Shown: positions 13,263 to 28,984, counted from the first letter of the stretch. The stretch: 64,000 nucleotides of DNA from Panulirus ornatus (GCF_036320965.1 NC_092271.1:27370536-27434535); one strand, 5' to 3'. Numbers and translations are program-made. Notes: generated from the sequence alone by a model not told the origin.

Positions 13263-14099
13263 CCTCTTCTTTTAGGACACCTGCCCTGCCTGTGTTATCA
13301 GGCGAGGGTACTTGGCAAAAATCTGATTTGCTTGTAAGCATCAACCACTTGCAAGTAGATAGATAAGAACTACACGCATTTTAGCCTGAATTAATGAGCC
13401 ATCTTTATTCAAGCTGTCCATTTTATCTCGCGTGTTTTGATTAGTCAATACCACAATGCAGCAGCGAATCAGAAGCGACTTCTTAGCAGAGTACCGATGT
13501 GGCGGCGAAAAAAAAAGGAAAAATAATAACCTATGTGCATGGTAGACTTGAGAAGCTTAACCTGAATTGTCGAGAGACATTACTCGTACCCCGTTCGGTC
13601 GTCTGGAACACAAGTTACAGTAATATCAAGGAATGGAAATTAAAAATACAACTATACAGAGGTTCCCAAAGAGCCTAAAACACAACCGGCTCGCCTGTGT
13701 CCTGATGAACAACAAACATGTTTACATTTTGCCGCAGAGTCGACGTTCGTGTGGTAGACATACGTTTTACAATCCTTACAATTATCTTCAGAATTTATTC
13801 TACAATAAAACGATAACGAGAAGATTTTACAGTGCTGCCACTACACTGTTACTGGCGACAAGCAGGACCCAACCTGAGTTCTCTAGTTTAACACATCGGA
13901 TATCTTTCATGTTACTAAAGAACAGAGGTGATTTAAAGATGATTCAATCCACCTAATGTTAAGACTCGTGGCGTCATGTTGTACACTTGTTTCTTGTGAC
14001 ATCTCCGAGTCTCAGCTTAATATACATCCACTCAGAAGTCAGTAAGACTGTAAAACATAAGCGGGAGACGGTCGATTCTCTGTAGGAGATGCAAACCTT
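13263..14099. other. Intergenic sequence, no recognisable gene
   Basis: A 107-codon plus frame (13633-13956) has ordinary composition but no family resemblance I can name. I see nothing else here. Confidence 0.5.
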
Positions 14100-14103
14100 C
14101 TGT

Positions 14104-14400
14104 TTTGAGTGAGCCACTGTTCTGATGGCTTGGTGTAGTGGGTCATGTCTGTCTGCTTTTGCTCGATTAGCTTCAGGACGAAGTGGTGCGATGGCGAGAT
14201 CATCTGCGTCTGAAAGAACTTTCATAGTAGTCTGCTGGAAAGATCACTGGAGTGTCATGTCTTCAGTACAGGAGTTGCATCTTGGGCATGATGGGTCTAG
14301 TATTATGTTGAACCAGTGTTCTGTAGCACTGTAAAGAATGGATCGTCTCCAAAGTGCAGAGTAGATAGTGTTAACTCGTATATGTCTGGGGAGTGTAGTG
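14104..14400 (-). pseudogene. Decayed LINE reverse-transcriptase C-terminal region
   Basis: Read on minus from about 14400 to 14104, one frame stays open except for a single stop. It begins TLPRHIRV, passes DPSCPRCNSCTED and runs on to a charged tail near AIRTVAHSKQ. Many non-LTR retrotransposon ORF2 proteins have this order after the RT domain: an LPR..RV segment followed by a Cys-rich knuckle (C-P-x-C...ED) and an acidic/His stretch. I see no RT catalytic motif upstream. The assignment rests on resemblance of a short segment. It could be an unrelated frame. Confidence 0.4.
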
Positions 14401-14874
14401 CCAGGTGGGTGTATGTCTGGTGAGAAAGTGTTTCAGACGGGGTCGGGAAGGCGTTTGGTGAGTGTCTGGTGGGTCTTTCCGGTGTGAATATGTTTCGTCA
14501 TGGTTGCATTTGATGGGGCTGGGGGATCTCTGACTATAGGGAGTTGACATGAAAGACAGGGGGAAGCCTTTTATCTCTACTTGGAGGTTGGTGGTGAGTT
14601 ATGGAGTGCTTTGGACGAGAAGGGTCATGGTGGCAGAAGCTGAGAAGAGAGTGCCGAGCACACTCAGGTGGGGCTGTACTGGGAGATTATGTGTTGGGTT
14701 ATGTAGGTTTATGTATGTATGTACATATACTGCTGATCCACACTGGTACTGTGTAGACATCTCACAACTCATAGGAAAACTGACACAACAGCTTCCCAGG
14801 CTTTCGTCTGTTTTGCCTGTCCTACCTAAGGTGGATATGAAGTATCTGGTCACAGGCCAGACCATCCTATCTAA

Positions 14875-14974
14875 GGGTCATACTGCCGTGCTCAGGGGTC
14901 ATACCGTCGTGCTCAAGGGTCGTACCGTCGTGCTCAAGGGTCGTACCGTCGTGCTCAAGGGTCGTACTGTCGGG
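14875..14974 (+). repeat. 21-bp minisatellite, locus A
   Basis: Four full units and a partial fifth start at 14875, 14896, 14917, 14938 and 14959. The core is gtcgtaccgtcgtgctca. Since 21 bp is seven codons, it reads as a repeating VVLKGRT peptide. The same unit occurs at four other loci in this window, on both strands. Confidence 0.95.
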
Positions 14975-14984
14975 ACTCTCGACA

Positions 14985-15285
14985 TTTTAGGACACCCCCT
15001 TCTGTCTCAAGACACGTGAGCTACATAAGATCACATGATCTATGTAAGGACATGCAGGGTCCTTCTTGTATCCAAATTCCTCAAGACATCTTGGGTTTCT
15101 GTAGACATTAAGACATGATTAGGACACCAGAGGTGCATCATGACGCACGGGGAGCAGCAGGACACCCAGTTCGATTCAGAATCCATCACAACAGTACTCT
15201 GAGACACCACCCCTAGACCTGAGGTGTGTTTGGACACCTTGGCTACAGTAGGACACCTAGGGTGTGTTAGGACACCCGGGGTCCG
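14985..15285. repeat. Degenerate repeat built on an aggacacc motif
   Basis: The octamer aggacacc or a close variant recurs at irregular 20-35-bp spacing just downstream of the 21-bp array, which suggests an old, largely erased minisatellite. Confidence 0.4.
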
Positions 15286-15908
15286 GGGCGGGGCGGACGG
15301 GGTAATGTCCCCATGGTCGGCCAGACAGGATGGGGCGGGGCGACCGATGATGTCACAGATTAAATAGTCAAGCCGAGAGCTGCAGCCAGTGTTACCACCT
15401 CCGCCACCCTCCTATCCTTACCCATTAACGCTCACATACCCTAGCCTTGTACTCTAAATAATCCCGATTTCCTGAGATCATTCATCAAATATCTAATCAG
15501 TATCTGAGATACATTTACATCGGTAATTTGGAAGGAGGATGATGGTTGGGTCGGGTGCGAGTAAGAGAGCGTCTGGCACTCCCGAGATGGCAACAGTGAG
15601 TGCAGTGGGAGCTTGGATGGGTCTTGTTTCCATAACCGTAGCGCCTGATCTGCCCACCCTCTCTATACATTCCGCCGCATAATTACTCTATGATTACCCT
15701 CGAGCTTATTACGTGGACGGAGGGACTCCGTGACTCCCCGCACCCGTTCACGTCCCCAGGGGAAACAGGACGGGAAGCTCACCTTGTGGCCGAGGCACTT
15801 GTGGCTCGTCTGCTGCTCGAGGGAGGCTGAGGACACTTCGAGGAGGAGGGGGGACTTCCCCTTGTCCCTTCCTACCCTTCCCTCTATTCCCTCTGAGGGG
15901 CTGGTCGT

Positions 15909-15909
<1 letters not shown>
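15286..15909. other. Intergenic, GC-rich in parts
   Basis: GC-rich stretch at 15280-15350 and ordinary sequence elsewhere. No gene recognised. Confidence 0.5.

Positions 15910-15973
<64 letters not shown>
15910..15973. repeat. (TG)n microsatellite
   Basis: Uninterrupted TG run of about 64 bp. Confidence 0.97.
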
Positions 15974-15975
<2 letters not shown>

Positions 15976-16159
15976 TGTGAGTTGGGAGTGGCCGCTGGGG
16001 CAGAGTGGGAGGTGCTGTACATCAGGTGGTGATTAGGGTCCAACACATGCAGGAGAAAAGCACTCAAGCATCAGCCACACGCATGTGAGACAACACGTCA
16101 GCAGTGGTGACGTCAATATATACATCATACATAATGCCCTCCATCATCAAGAATTCGAA

Positions 16160-16361
<202 letters not shown>

Positions 16362-16485
16362 CTTAAAGGCTGAACTCCAATCAGGAGCAGGTAAATGATG
16401 AATACCTTCGCAGAGAAAAGTTCCTCGACCAGACTGTACTCAGCCTAGCTGAAGGTGACTTGTAGCTCGAGGTGTAACCACATGC

Positions 16486-16487
<2 letters not shown>

Positions 16488-16544
<57 letters not shown>
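16488..16544. repeat. (GT)n microsatellite
   Basis: Uninterrupted GT run of about 57 bp. Confidence 0.97.
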
Positions 16545-16548
<4 letters not shown>

Positions 16549-16743
16549 GTTTGTGCTCTAGGGAGGCGCTTCAGATCACCAGCAGTTAAGGCTCTGACAC
16601 ACAGGGCTTGGATAGAGGAGGAGGAGGAGGACGGGGTAGGTAGCCAGGCCCACCAGTCACCATGATGTGTCCCGACAACACAACAGCACCTCTCAATGCC
16701 AGAGATTTATGACACGTGAGGAGCCAGCACACTGTGGGTAAGC

Positions 16744-18168
<1,425 letters not shown>

Positions 18169-18211
<43 letters not shown>

Positions 18212-18240
18212 TGTGTGTGGGTGGGTGGGTGTGTGGGTGT
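18169..18240. repeat. (GT)n with GTGG variants
   Basis: Pure GT for about 42 bp, then ctgtgtgtgg and gtgggtggg variants. Confidence 0.93.
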
Positions 18241-18530
18241 AGGAGTTATAAGGTAATTACCTAGAGGTTAGGAGTGTGTTAAGTGGTTGCTGGGAAAGAC
18301 TTTTCTGTCGATGCTTCTCATCCGTTGCTTGTTGTAACAAAGGCAGGACGATGAGACTCACGCGTCAGGAATGACCTACAATACAGATCGTGAATGCAGT
18401 TCATTAGATCTTGTGTCACATCGGGAATAAACCTACTGTAGGGTTACGTACGGTCTTCACAGCCGTAGTATAATTACAGAAGTTAGTTCCTTATCATAGT
18501 TCACTAAGGCCAAAGCCTCCAACACTTATC

Positions 18531-18532
<2 letters not shown>

Positions 18533-18612
<80 letters not shown>
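18533..18612. repeat. (TA)n microsatellite
   Basis: Uninterrupted TA run of about 80 bp. Confidence 0.97.
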
Positions 18613-18614
<2 letters not shown>

Positions 18615-21190
18615 ACTATGGCAACTAGGAATGTAGCCTCCCACTCGCATCCTAGGGCCGGCCAAAGACCTCGGACTTGCCCAGCTTCCATTCAAGGCCG
18701 CCTGCAGCCCATGTAGGGAGCCCCGTATCACACACATCCCGACGTGAACCATATCGGGCCTCATCTGCTCCTCACGGCTCACTCACACCGCCATATACGT
18801 CCAAGGCTGCTGACGCTTAAGGATTGCTATTTTTTCCCCTCCCTTCCTAAGTCGGTGTGTTAGCAAAATACCTGAAGAATTCTGCCGAAACCAATTTGGT
18901 AACAGGTCGGATGGTCTCTCTCTTTGTCCCCGGAAGCCAAATGACAACTACATTCAGCCAAAATTTTTCGTAAAAAGCCAGGACGATGGCCAGACGAAGA
19001 TGTTTCCAAACGCTTTTTATTAGTCTTATTTTGGTTGCCTTTGTCGAAGATTCTTCATAGAGACTTAATGTAAACCTTTCCAAGAGCCTCCAGCAGTAAA
19101 GATTCGATAGTCTGTCCTTAGGATGGGTAGGAGTGCAAGGTAAATTTGTCGATCCTCGACACATAGACATCTCATAGGTTCCTTAGTCATCTTACAAGCG
19201 AATCACACTAAACTTGCAGCCTCTCCAGTCAGACTGAAGGACACTGCCAGAAACTTAGACCATCTACAAAATGCACTTCTTTATCTTATTTTGAAATCCT
19301 ACGCTGAACATTTGCGACTGTACTCTAGTCTGTCACATCTTGGTTATGGGATAAGGCTGGTAGATAACCTACACATGTGATCGGTAACCGCTTCCTCATC
19401 CCACTCGAGCAGCGAATGTAGTGAGCGCAACTCCTGTGCCCTGAGCCTGGGAACAGACTGTCTGAACAGACAGACCAAAGCTAATCCATGAAGAGTTTCT
19501 ATGCCTTATGTGTGAGACGTTCATAAAGATTTTCTCAAGACCATCTTGGCGAACATTTGTTGATGGAGACCCGGCGGAAACTACAGTGGAATCGTTGTAA
19601 TTCCCCCAACACACGGGGAAGCCCTCTGCGGAACACCACATGCGTATACGCAATACACAACAATACGATTCTTTGCACATGAGGTACGACGACCCTTGGG
19701 TTAAAGGCAAGGCCATCATAGTCAAGGGTCGTATCGTCGTGCTCAAGGTATCAAAACACAAATCGATGATCAATACAACTAACTAACGATCCATCTTGAG
19801 ATGATGCCCAACAACCACCATTCTTACGACGACCTTAAATGACCCATTCACGAATATCTTGAGAACATCAGAACTATCAACACCATTAACCAATAGTAAA
19901 AGGTCCACATCTTGGGTCCACCTACCGCGCCACCAAACCACAGGATGTACTCGTCACTGCCACAATGCCTCAAATGCTCGAGAAAGCGTCTCTCTATGAT
20001 CATCCTCGAGTTGCAACTTCGACTCAAGGATAAGCGTATCCCGCTCATTTCTCTGGTTATATACAACTCCCGTCAAATCTTCCACCGACCTTTCATCTAA
20101 AACAGAAGTCTTGTCCACAGTTTCTCTCTGTTTTAAGTCCGCAGGTAAATCATACACAGTGGACGATGCGCAGACTGTATCATAACCGCACCGGGTCATT
20201 GATATCAGTGGTATGGTAATGTGTCCATGAGCCTAGCGGGAGAGAGGCCAGGTGTTCAACACGCAACACCGTCAGGGGAAAAAATAATGCACTCGACCAC
20301 TTTGGTCTAAAATTCTACTCCAGATGGTGTTCATTTTAAAACAACCGGAAACTGTGGAGGATTTTGTATCACGGGTAAAAGCTACATTCTGTCCAGATAA
20401 TGTTCTGTTGGAAAGAAAACATTCACGATAATTTACTACAAATAACAACCCAAGATAAACTCATTTTTGATGAGCGTAACTGCAGTTACGCTTTTATTTC
20501 TCCTGTGGATTTATCTGCATATATCCATACACAATATATATATATATATATATCAAACAAGTTTTCTAATCTCAACCCTTTTAGTCGGAAGCTCGGTCTG
20601 TCTTCGTGTTTTTCAGCTTAAAGTGGGCAGAAAATCCTCAAAATTGAACAAATTAAAGAAAGTAAATGACCTTCCAAATCAATTAATACATTATTACTTC
20701 CATTTCAGAGAACTAGTTATGATCATTACATCTAATCATAACCATGAAAAGTATATTCATGTAAAGAAAAACCTGAAAGGCATTAACAGCTTTGTATTAC
20801 AATGAAAGATATCTTGAAATGTATAATCAGATTATTCACAACTAATTTTGGATCACAATGCCATGAGATATGACGCATAGCCTGGCTTTGTTTAGCAGTG
20901 CCATGAACACTCGACAACTGCAGGCCACTCAGTGTCAGGCCAGTCGAATGCAATAAGGTGAGAGGAGGAGGAGGAGGAGGGGGGTGTGGGGGTTGCTACC
21001 AGTCTAAAAGCTGATGTCATGGCTTCTTTTAACTCGGGCCCTCTGATGTCATCTGGGCCTGCAACCGAGAAAAGAAAAAACCTTTGAATAAATTGTTCCA
21101 CGTGCGGAGCCTTAAGTCTGGGTAGCATTTCTTCTGCTGCTGTGTGTTAGCCTCGCAAGGCTTACCAAGTTGTTAATCTTCACCACCTTT
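18613..21190. other. Intergenic sequence, no recognisable gene
   Basis: Holds an isolated 21-bp-family unit near 19723-19748 (plus) with a partial minus-orientation piece at 19684-19700, and a 20-bp (TA)n at 20534-20553. Longer open frames at 18847-19170 and 19396-19773 (minus) have ordinary composition but no family I recognise. Confidence 0.5.
19684..19748. repeat. 21-bp minisatellite family, locus B (relic)
   Basis: One nearly canonical plus unit (gggtcgtatcgtcgtgctca) lies beside a partial unit in the opposite orientation (gtacgacgacccttg). Confidence 0.75.
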
Positions 21191-21194
21191 CGTA

Positions 21195-21445
21195 TGACGG
21201 TACGATCCGCTAGCACGACGGTACAGTCCTCAAGTACGACGATACGATTCGCCAGCACGACGGTACGACTTTAGAGCACGACGGTACGGCTTATGAGCAC
21301 GACGGTGAGACTCTTGGGTATGATGATTTCATGGGTCGTGCCGTCCGTCGTGCCCAAGGCTCGTACCGTCGTGCTCAAGGATTCGACCGTCGCGCTCGAG
21401 AGTCGTACCGTCGTGCTCATGGGTCGTACCGTCGTGCCCAAGGAA
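21195..21445. repeat. 21-bp minisatellite, locus C, with orientation switch
   Basis: From about 21195 to 21307 the units read gcacgacggtacgact (reverse orientation). From about 21330 to 21445 they read gtcgtaccgtcgtgctca (forward). Copies are diverged but the 20-23-bp spacing is clear. The two halves can pair as an imperfect long hairpin. Confidence 0.88.
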
Positions 21446-22148
21446 CCTGTCTACCTTCGTCCTCATGGGGTCAAGTCTAGACGTTTCTCCACAAGTTAAG
21501 GAGGTCTGAATGTCACAGGACTTTAGAACTCCTTATCTTATTTACTTTTATTAGTTATTCTGCAACCTCCCTGATGATAAGATCCCACGAGTCTATCCCC
21601 AGCATAAATTCAACTGTACTTATGGCAGATAATGGCTTCAGTGCTCCGTATCTCTTCTTCAACCAGGGACCTTTGAGTGTCGCATTAAATGCAGTCAAAC
21701 AATTTATGATGGAATATGATACGTCTGTGGTCCCTCATCTATCCTGACGCACTTACGTGGCACATGAGTGTGTTTATATTATTACATCACGACGAACACA
21801 GAGATTATTTACTGTTATCCATATGTACTTAGTGGATACACAAGATGTTAGATACACGGAGAGGCACTACACTTACGGGGCAAGTGGAGCTTAGCTTATC
21901 ATGTTAGGGTTTTGATATATCCTTGAACCTCCAAGTGTTTCCATGTACTCAGTGTTTAAGCAAACATACTCATCCTTACTACTCGTACTAATCGATTTCC
22001 AAAAATGGAACAGGGAAGATCGGCATCTCGTTTTCATGAAAGATAATAGTTTTCTATAAAGCGTTTTTCATTCTCACTGAACACGTAAGGTTTCTTGGGC
22101 ATGGCAAGGTTTACCGAGTGTCGCAGGAACTGGCAAGATGAGTGACTG
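21446..22148. other. Intergenic sequence, nothing recognised
   Basis: Ordinary composition. No repeat or homologous frame seen. Confidence 0.5.
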
Positions 22149-22359
22149 GTGAGTTGTACGAACACTCACGACTGTTTAAAGTCCCTGGATCCAAAATACA
22201 ATGCATACTGCAGGGGCAGGTGGAGTGATGAGGCTGCTATGTGCGTTACGTGTGTCGACAGATCCCTCTCACGTAATACATATATACATATATGCACGAA
22301 AATACACATATATATACAGAGCTACACCCGGAAACGCATTCATGAATACAAACACTTGC

Positions 22360-22506
<147 letters not shown>

Positions 22507-22589
22507 TCAAGGAGACTAATAATCAGCTGGTAAATGTTAGAATCGCATGTATAAGAAAATTATTCAGTAAACTGTTCACGTTTTAGATA

Positions 22590-22915
22590 CGGCCAAAACC
22601 AGAAGAGGCTTCTCATGTTTGGTCTCCACTCTTAAAGAAGCACAAAGAACTAATAAGAGAAGGTCCAGAGGAGGTCAACAACGATTGGTACCAGAATTAA
22701 GAGGGAAGAAGAGCAGGGAATGATATGATCGAAACCATTAAGTTTGCAAACCAGTTTAATGACGTTGATGTTGGACATTTCTTCCAAAGATGTGGTTATA
22801 GAACAAGCTGAGATCATCCAAGAAACACTGTTAAAAACGAAGCAAAGAGGTACTCTCAGTGGATGAAAGTTGTGGATGAACTGAATAAATTCTGTTATGG
22901 AATCATGAATTTGTA
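22590..22915 (+). pseudogene. Decayed LINE ORF2 C-terminus (Jockey/CR1-like)
   Basis: Pieces in shifted frames match the conserved post-RT tail found in many non-LTR retrotransposon proteins. VWSPLLKKH is near 22617-22643. VQRRSTTIGTRI is in a second frame at about 22663-22700. MIETIKFANQFNDVDVGHFF starts at about 22719, and a stop interrupts the frame near 22801. DELNKFCYGIMNL then occupies the position of the usual WNKLPEEVVNA-like end, before a stop at about 22915. At least one frameshift and one internal stop make it inactive. The partial GT-flanked element follows immediately. Clade assignment is by motif only. Confidence 0.65.
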
Positions 22916-22924
22916 GAAAAAAAA

Positions 22925-22990
22925 AGAAAAATTGAAGAGAATGGACCCCACGAATGTAGTTCTCCCTCCCTGTGAAGTGAAAATAGATAA
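22925..22990 (-). mobile_element. GT-flanked ~100-bp element, partial diverged copy
   Basis: On minus, gattatc is followed by cagggagggagaactacatt and cgtggggtcc, matching the core of the family. TG-rich sequence precedes it, as in other copies. It is directly downstream of the LINE remnant. Confidence 0.55.
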
Positions 22991-23129
22991 TCATATTCAT
23001 ATATACATCCATGCACACTTACACACAGACATACATAGAAATACATACATATACACATAAAACAACACATACAAACACACTCGTACTCACACATATACAT
23101 CCCAGACACATACATAAACCAATACTCAC

Positions 23130-23130
<1 letters not shown>

Positions 23131-23193
<63 letters not shown>
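23131..23193. repeat. (AC)n microsatellite in CA-rich region
   Basis: Pure AC run of about 60 bp inside a wider acac/atac-rich stretch (about 23010-23255). Confidence 0.95.
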
Positions 23194-23195
<2 letters not shown>

Positions 23196-23710
23196 CTACA
23201 CGCACACACATATACATGTACATTCATACAAACATCCACACACATCACACACCAGCAAATGACCATTTGCCACATAGCATGGAGTCATGAACAAGAATAC
23301 ACGATGGAGCCCTCCTCGTGGGTTAGCATGGTACTGACCCCAGAACAAGAAGAAACATCACGGCCGACCTGCTCACTGTCTGCTACACGGCAACACCCAT
23401 AACATATTCCTCTACAAATTACAGTACGCCATTGTCTGCTACCTGACGTGGGGTGAAGCGAGGTCCCTGCGGTGGTGGAGGTGGTGGGGGGCAGTGTGGG
23501 CGTTGGTGCTGGAGGTGGTTTTGGTGGCGGTGATGGTGGTGGTGATGACGCCACACTTCACCGGGAAATTACCTTATGAAATGGATTTTCTCAGATTCTG
23601 ATGAAATGAAGATAAATGTGGAGTGGAAGAGAATGGGTGACTGCTGAGAGGACGTGTTCGGGAGAGTAAGTGAGAAGTGCGGGACGCGAAGTGGCCGGCC
23701 CGGCAACCCT

Positions 23711-24235
23711 GTGAGAGTGGACCAGCATCATCTGTGAGTGGACCACCATCTCCTGTGAGAGTGTAGTATCATCGTGTTAGAATGGACCAGCCTCTTGTGA
23801 GAGTGGGCCAGCATCCTGTGAGTGTATCATCATCGCGTGAGAGTGGGCCAGCATCCTGTGAGTGTATCATCATCGCGTGAGAGTGGGCCAGCATCCTGTG
23901 AGTGTATCATCATCGTGTGAGAGTGGGCCAGCATCCTGTGAGTGTATCATCATCGTGTGAGAGTGGAACAGCATCTTGTGAGTGTATCATCATCGTGTGA
24001 GTGTATCATCACCGTGTGAGAGTGGGCCATCATCCTGTGAGTGTATCATCACCGTGTGAGAGTGGGCCATCATCCTGTGAGTGTATCATCACCGTGTGAG
24101 AGTGGGCCATCATCCTGTGAGTGTATCATCATCGTGTGAGAGTGGGCCAGCATCCTGTGAGTGTATCATCATCCTGTGAGTGTATCATCATCGTGTGAGA
24201 GTGGGCCAGCATCTTGGGAGAGCGTACCAGCATCA
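23711..24235. repeat. 40-bp minisatellite derived from a ~20-bp unit
   Basis: The centre of the array repeats with a 40-bp period (for example starts at 23837 and 23877): one half reads gtgagagtgggccagcatcc, the other gtgagtgtatcatcatcgc. The halves resemble each other, and the left edge (23711-23800) still shows single ~20-bp units such as gtgagtggaccaccatc. This is consistent with a monomer becoming a dimeric higher-order unit. Some half-units are dropped near 23990-24010 and 24160-24190. Confidence 0.93.
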
Positions 24236-24339
24236 GCGGGAGATGAGTGACCTTTGACCTGAGTGTGAGTAATTACCTGCAGGCTGATAAGGCTCGCTCC
24301 TCACCCACCGCCTCACAATATTCGCCATTTCCTTCAATT

Positions 24340-24450
24340 TTTTTTCCTTCATTTTTCCTCTTTTTCTTTCTTTTCTCCTTCATCTTTCCTCTTTTTCTTT
24401 CTTTTTTCCTTCATTTTCCTCTTTTTCTTTCTTTTTTTCCATCATCTTTT
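24340..24450. repeat. 30-bp polypyrimidine minisatellite, ~3 copies
   Basis: cctctttttctttctttt recurs at 24358, 24388 and 24418, separated by ccttcat(c/t)tt segments. Confidence 0.8.
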
Positions 24451-25381
24451 ACTCTACCCTTTATTTCCCTCTCCTGATCATGACACATAAAATTCTATTA
24501 CCATTTTCTTTGTCTTCCAACTTTCTTCTTCAAAAGATTTATCATCTTTTTTTTCTCACTCTTTTTTTCCTTCGTGTACTTTTATCTCTCCCTCCGTGTC
24601 ACTGTGGGATTATCATTAACTAATCCATTTCACTTTACTTTCCGCTCTGGCGTTCTCCCTCCGTTATCCCACATTCCTGTTGCTCCATCTAGCCACGTGA
24701 GAGGGAAAAAGAGGGAGGTGTTTCTTGTCCAGAATTACTGGAACGCCACGAGGGCAGAGCTGCGCCGCGCTGCTTCAAGAACAGTAATTACTGATGTAAA
24801 TCCCGCACCACAGAGAAGATGGGGTATGCCGTGCCACAGGTAACTCAGAATGGAAAAGAAAATATGAAGGTATATCTTCAAGGGATAGCAGCGAAGGCGA
24901 GTGAGGAATGTATCAATCAGGATAAATATAATATCAAGAAAATATGATATAGGTAGGGAGAAAAAAATCATATATATATATACATGAATGAATAAAGTGT
25001 GATTTAATCTATGCATGGACTCCAATACCATTATTACAGAAATCTTAATCCATTATCTGCATAAAGTATGTATGTTTGAAACTACTTTCCTCTCATAGAA
25101 TAGCCTCTACTGCCCGATGTTTTGGTTGTAAGATGAAGCGCAGGCGTGACATTTACATACACCATCCATTACTCGGACATAACAAACATCGATTGAACAC
25201 ATCACGAAGCTGGTCCAGGTGCAACCTACACACTGAAGGCATTAAACTCCTACCTCCTGCACAGACACATTGTATCACTAGTGCACTTTTTCGCCCGGTG
25301 GACGTGGCCGGCTTCCTGGGCGCCACCCCATCGGAAGGTGTTTTTAGGGCAACAAGGTGAGATAGGGTTAATAAATCAATG

Positions 25382-25382
<1 letters not shown>
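24451..25382. other. Intergenic sequence, no recognisable gene
   Basis: Pyrimidine-rich to about 24560, ordinary after that. Nothing with family resemblance. Confidence 0.5.
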
Positions 25383-25442
<60 letters not shown>

Positions 25443-25453
25443 ACACACACACA
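25383..25453. repeat. (AC)n microsatellite
   Basis: AC run of about 70 bp with one atac interruption. Confidence 0.97.
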
Positions 25454-25862
25454 AACGTAAGGAGAGGTAGGGGGTGAGTTGAGCGTCCGGCCACGAGAGG
25501 TCTCCGCCTGCCACGATAAATTTACTCTTCATTAAGGTGCCGCTGTATACCAACCTCTCCCTCTCTCCCTCCCTCCCTCCACTCCAGACGATGGACGAGT
25601 TATGGAGGCAGGCAGGGAGGGTAAGTGGTGGAGGGTGGAGAAGAAAGACGCGAAGGAGGTCAAATGAGAGGTCGACGTCTGGAACGCAGTGAAGATGAAG
25701 ATGATGAGGAGGAAGAGAAAAAAAATATTAAGAAAAGCGACAGTGAGTTAGATATGATAGGAGGAACATGACAGAGGAGATGACAGTGGGAGAAATAAAG
25801 AGAGAATAGAAATATTGAAATAAATTGGAGTCTAAGATGATAACATAAAATGGTAATGTGAT

Positions 25863-27590
<1,728 letters not shown>

Positions 27591-27593
27591 CTC

Positions 27594-27880
27594 CTGCAAC
27601 CATGGACCGCTCCCATGGCTATCCTTGCAATCATGGACCGCTCCCATGGCTATCCCTGCCACCATGGACCGCTCCCATGGCTATCCCTGCCACCATGGAC
27701 CCCTCCCATGGCTATCCCTGCCACCATGGACCCCTCCCATGGCTATCCCTGCCACCATGGACCGCTCCCATGGCTATCCCTGCCACCATGGACCCCTCCC
27801 ATGGCTATCCCTGCCACCATGGACCCCTCCCATGGCTATCCCTGCCACCATGGACCGCTCCCATGGCTACCCCCGCCGTG
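27594..27880 (+). repeat. 31-bp minisatellite with 93-bp higher-order pattern
   Basis: Nine units place catggac at 27601, 27632, 27663, 27694, 27725, 27756, 27787, 27818 and 27849, exactly 31 bp apart. Each unit has two CCATGG sites, and most contain gccaccatgg. Units differ at one position (gaccgctc or gacccctc) in the order g g g c c g c c g, so units 3-8 form two 93-bp trimers. As 31 bp is 1 mod 3, all three plus frames stay open and spell the same 31-residue peptide in rotation. I regard the frames as a property of the repeat, not a gene. Confidence 0.96.
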
Positions 27881-28267
27881 CATACCGATCACCATCAAGC
27901 TGGTGATAGCCACGCCCCCTCCACATCGTTGCCAAACCATCCTAAGTGGACGACCCTACCTCCTTCATGAACCAACCCCTCGATTTCGATGAATCTCAGT
28001 TCTTCAGGAACACATCCATTATCCAAAACGAGTATGTGAACCATACTTAAAACCTCTGCGACAAAATGTGAAGGAGGACAGAGCTGATTCCACATAAGCT
28101 TCAGTGTGTGAGAGAGTCACATCAACGACTTGGTAACGATGCGCGGGTGCACTGCTATTTGAGGGAATGTGGACATTTGCACTGTGAACCTGACCAGGTA
28201 CTGGAGAGTGCCCTAACATCTGAGGACACTACATAACACGAACGTCTCCATTCAGGCCGACACCTCA
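27881..28267. other. Intergenic sequence, nothing recognised
   Basis: No gene or repeat seen. Confidence 0.5.
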
Positions 28268-28294
28268 GATAGATAGATAGATAGATAGATAGAC

Positions 28295-28333
<39 letters not shown>

Positions 28334-28334
28334 T
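28268..28334. repeat. (GATA)n-(GACA)n compound microsatellite
   Basis: GATA units switch to GACA units at about 28291-28305. Confidence 0.96.
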
Positions 28335-28694
28335 ATTCGTTCAAAGTAACAAACGCAAACATATAACAGCAATAAGGTCGACAAATCAGAACCAATACGA
28401 AACTGGCATGAGACAAACACTCCTTTTTTTTCCTCCCTAAACTCCAAGACAGGAGGACTTTTGGCGAGAACTGAAACTGAGATGAATATCAAAATCTTAT
28501 CATCGTTAAAGAAACAAAATTTCATTATGGAAAAAGAAATACTTCCTTATCAGTAGTCTTATTTCATCATTATTACCCTTAGTTACTCTCAACAAGTTAT
28601 CCACAGCCCTAAGGCTAGATCTGGGTAAGGCACCTGTTACTTGATATTCATTGGCTTCCCTGATGATCATTCCGTCACCCGCGGGTCGTAAATC

Positions 28695-28885
28695 ACCCGG
28701 TGAGTCATACTCCACAGGTGAGTCATACCTTAGAATCAGACGTAAGGATGACCCAGCCGGTGAGTCATGCCTCAGAATCAGACGTCGAGATGAATCACCC
28801 ACCCGGTGAGTCACGCATCCGAGAATCAGACGTGGAAAAAGATGACTCAGCCCGTGAGTCATACCTCAGAATCAGACTCATCTAT
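28695..28885. repeat. Degenerate ~45-bp tandem repeat
   Basis: ggtgagtcatacct and agaatcagacgt blocks recur with ggtgag at 28699, 28717, 28759, 28805 and cgtgag near 28853 (spacing 18, 42, 46, about 48). Confidence 0.85.
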
Positions 28886-28909
28886 CACTCAGACAAGAAT
28901 CTCCCGACT

Positions 28910-28910
<1 letters not shown>

Positions 28911-28971
<61 letters not shown>

Positions 28972-28984
28972 CACACACACACAC
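28911..28984. repeat. (AC)n microsatellite
   Basis: AC run with one slip (caacac) near 28970. Confidence 0.97.
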
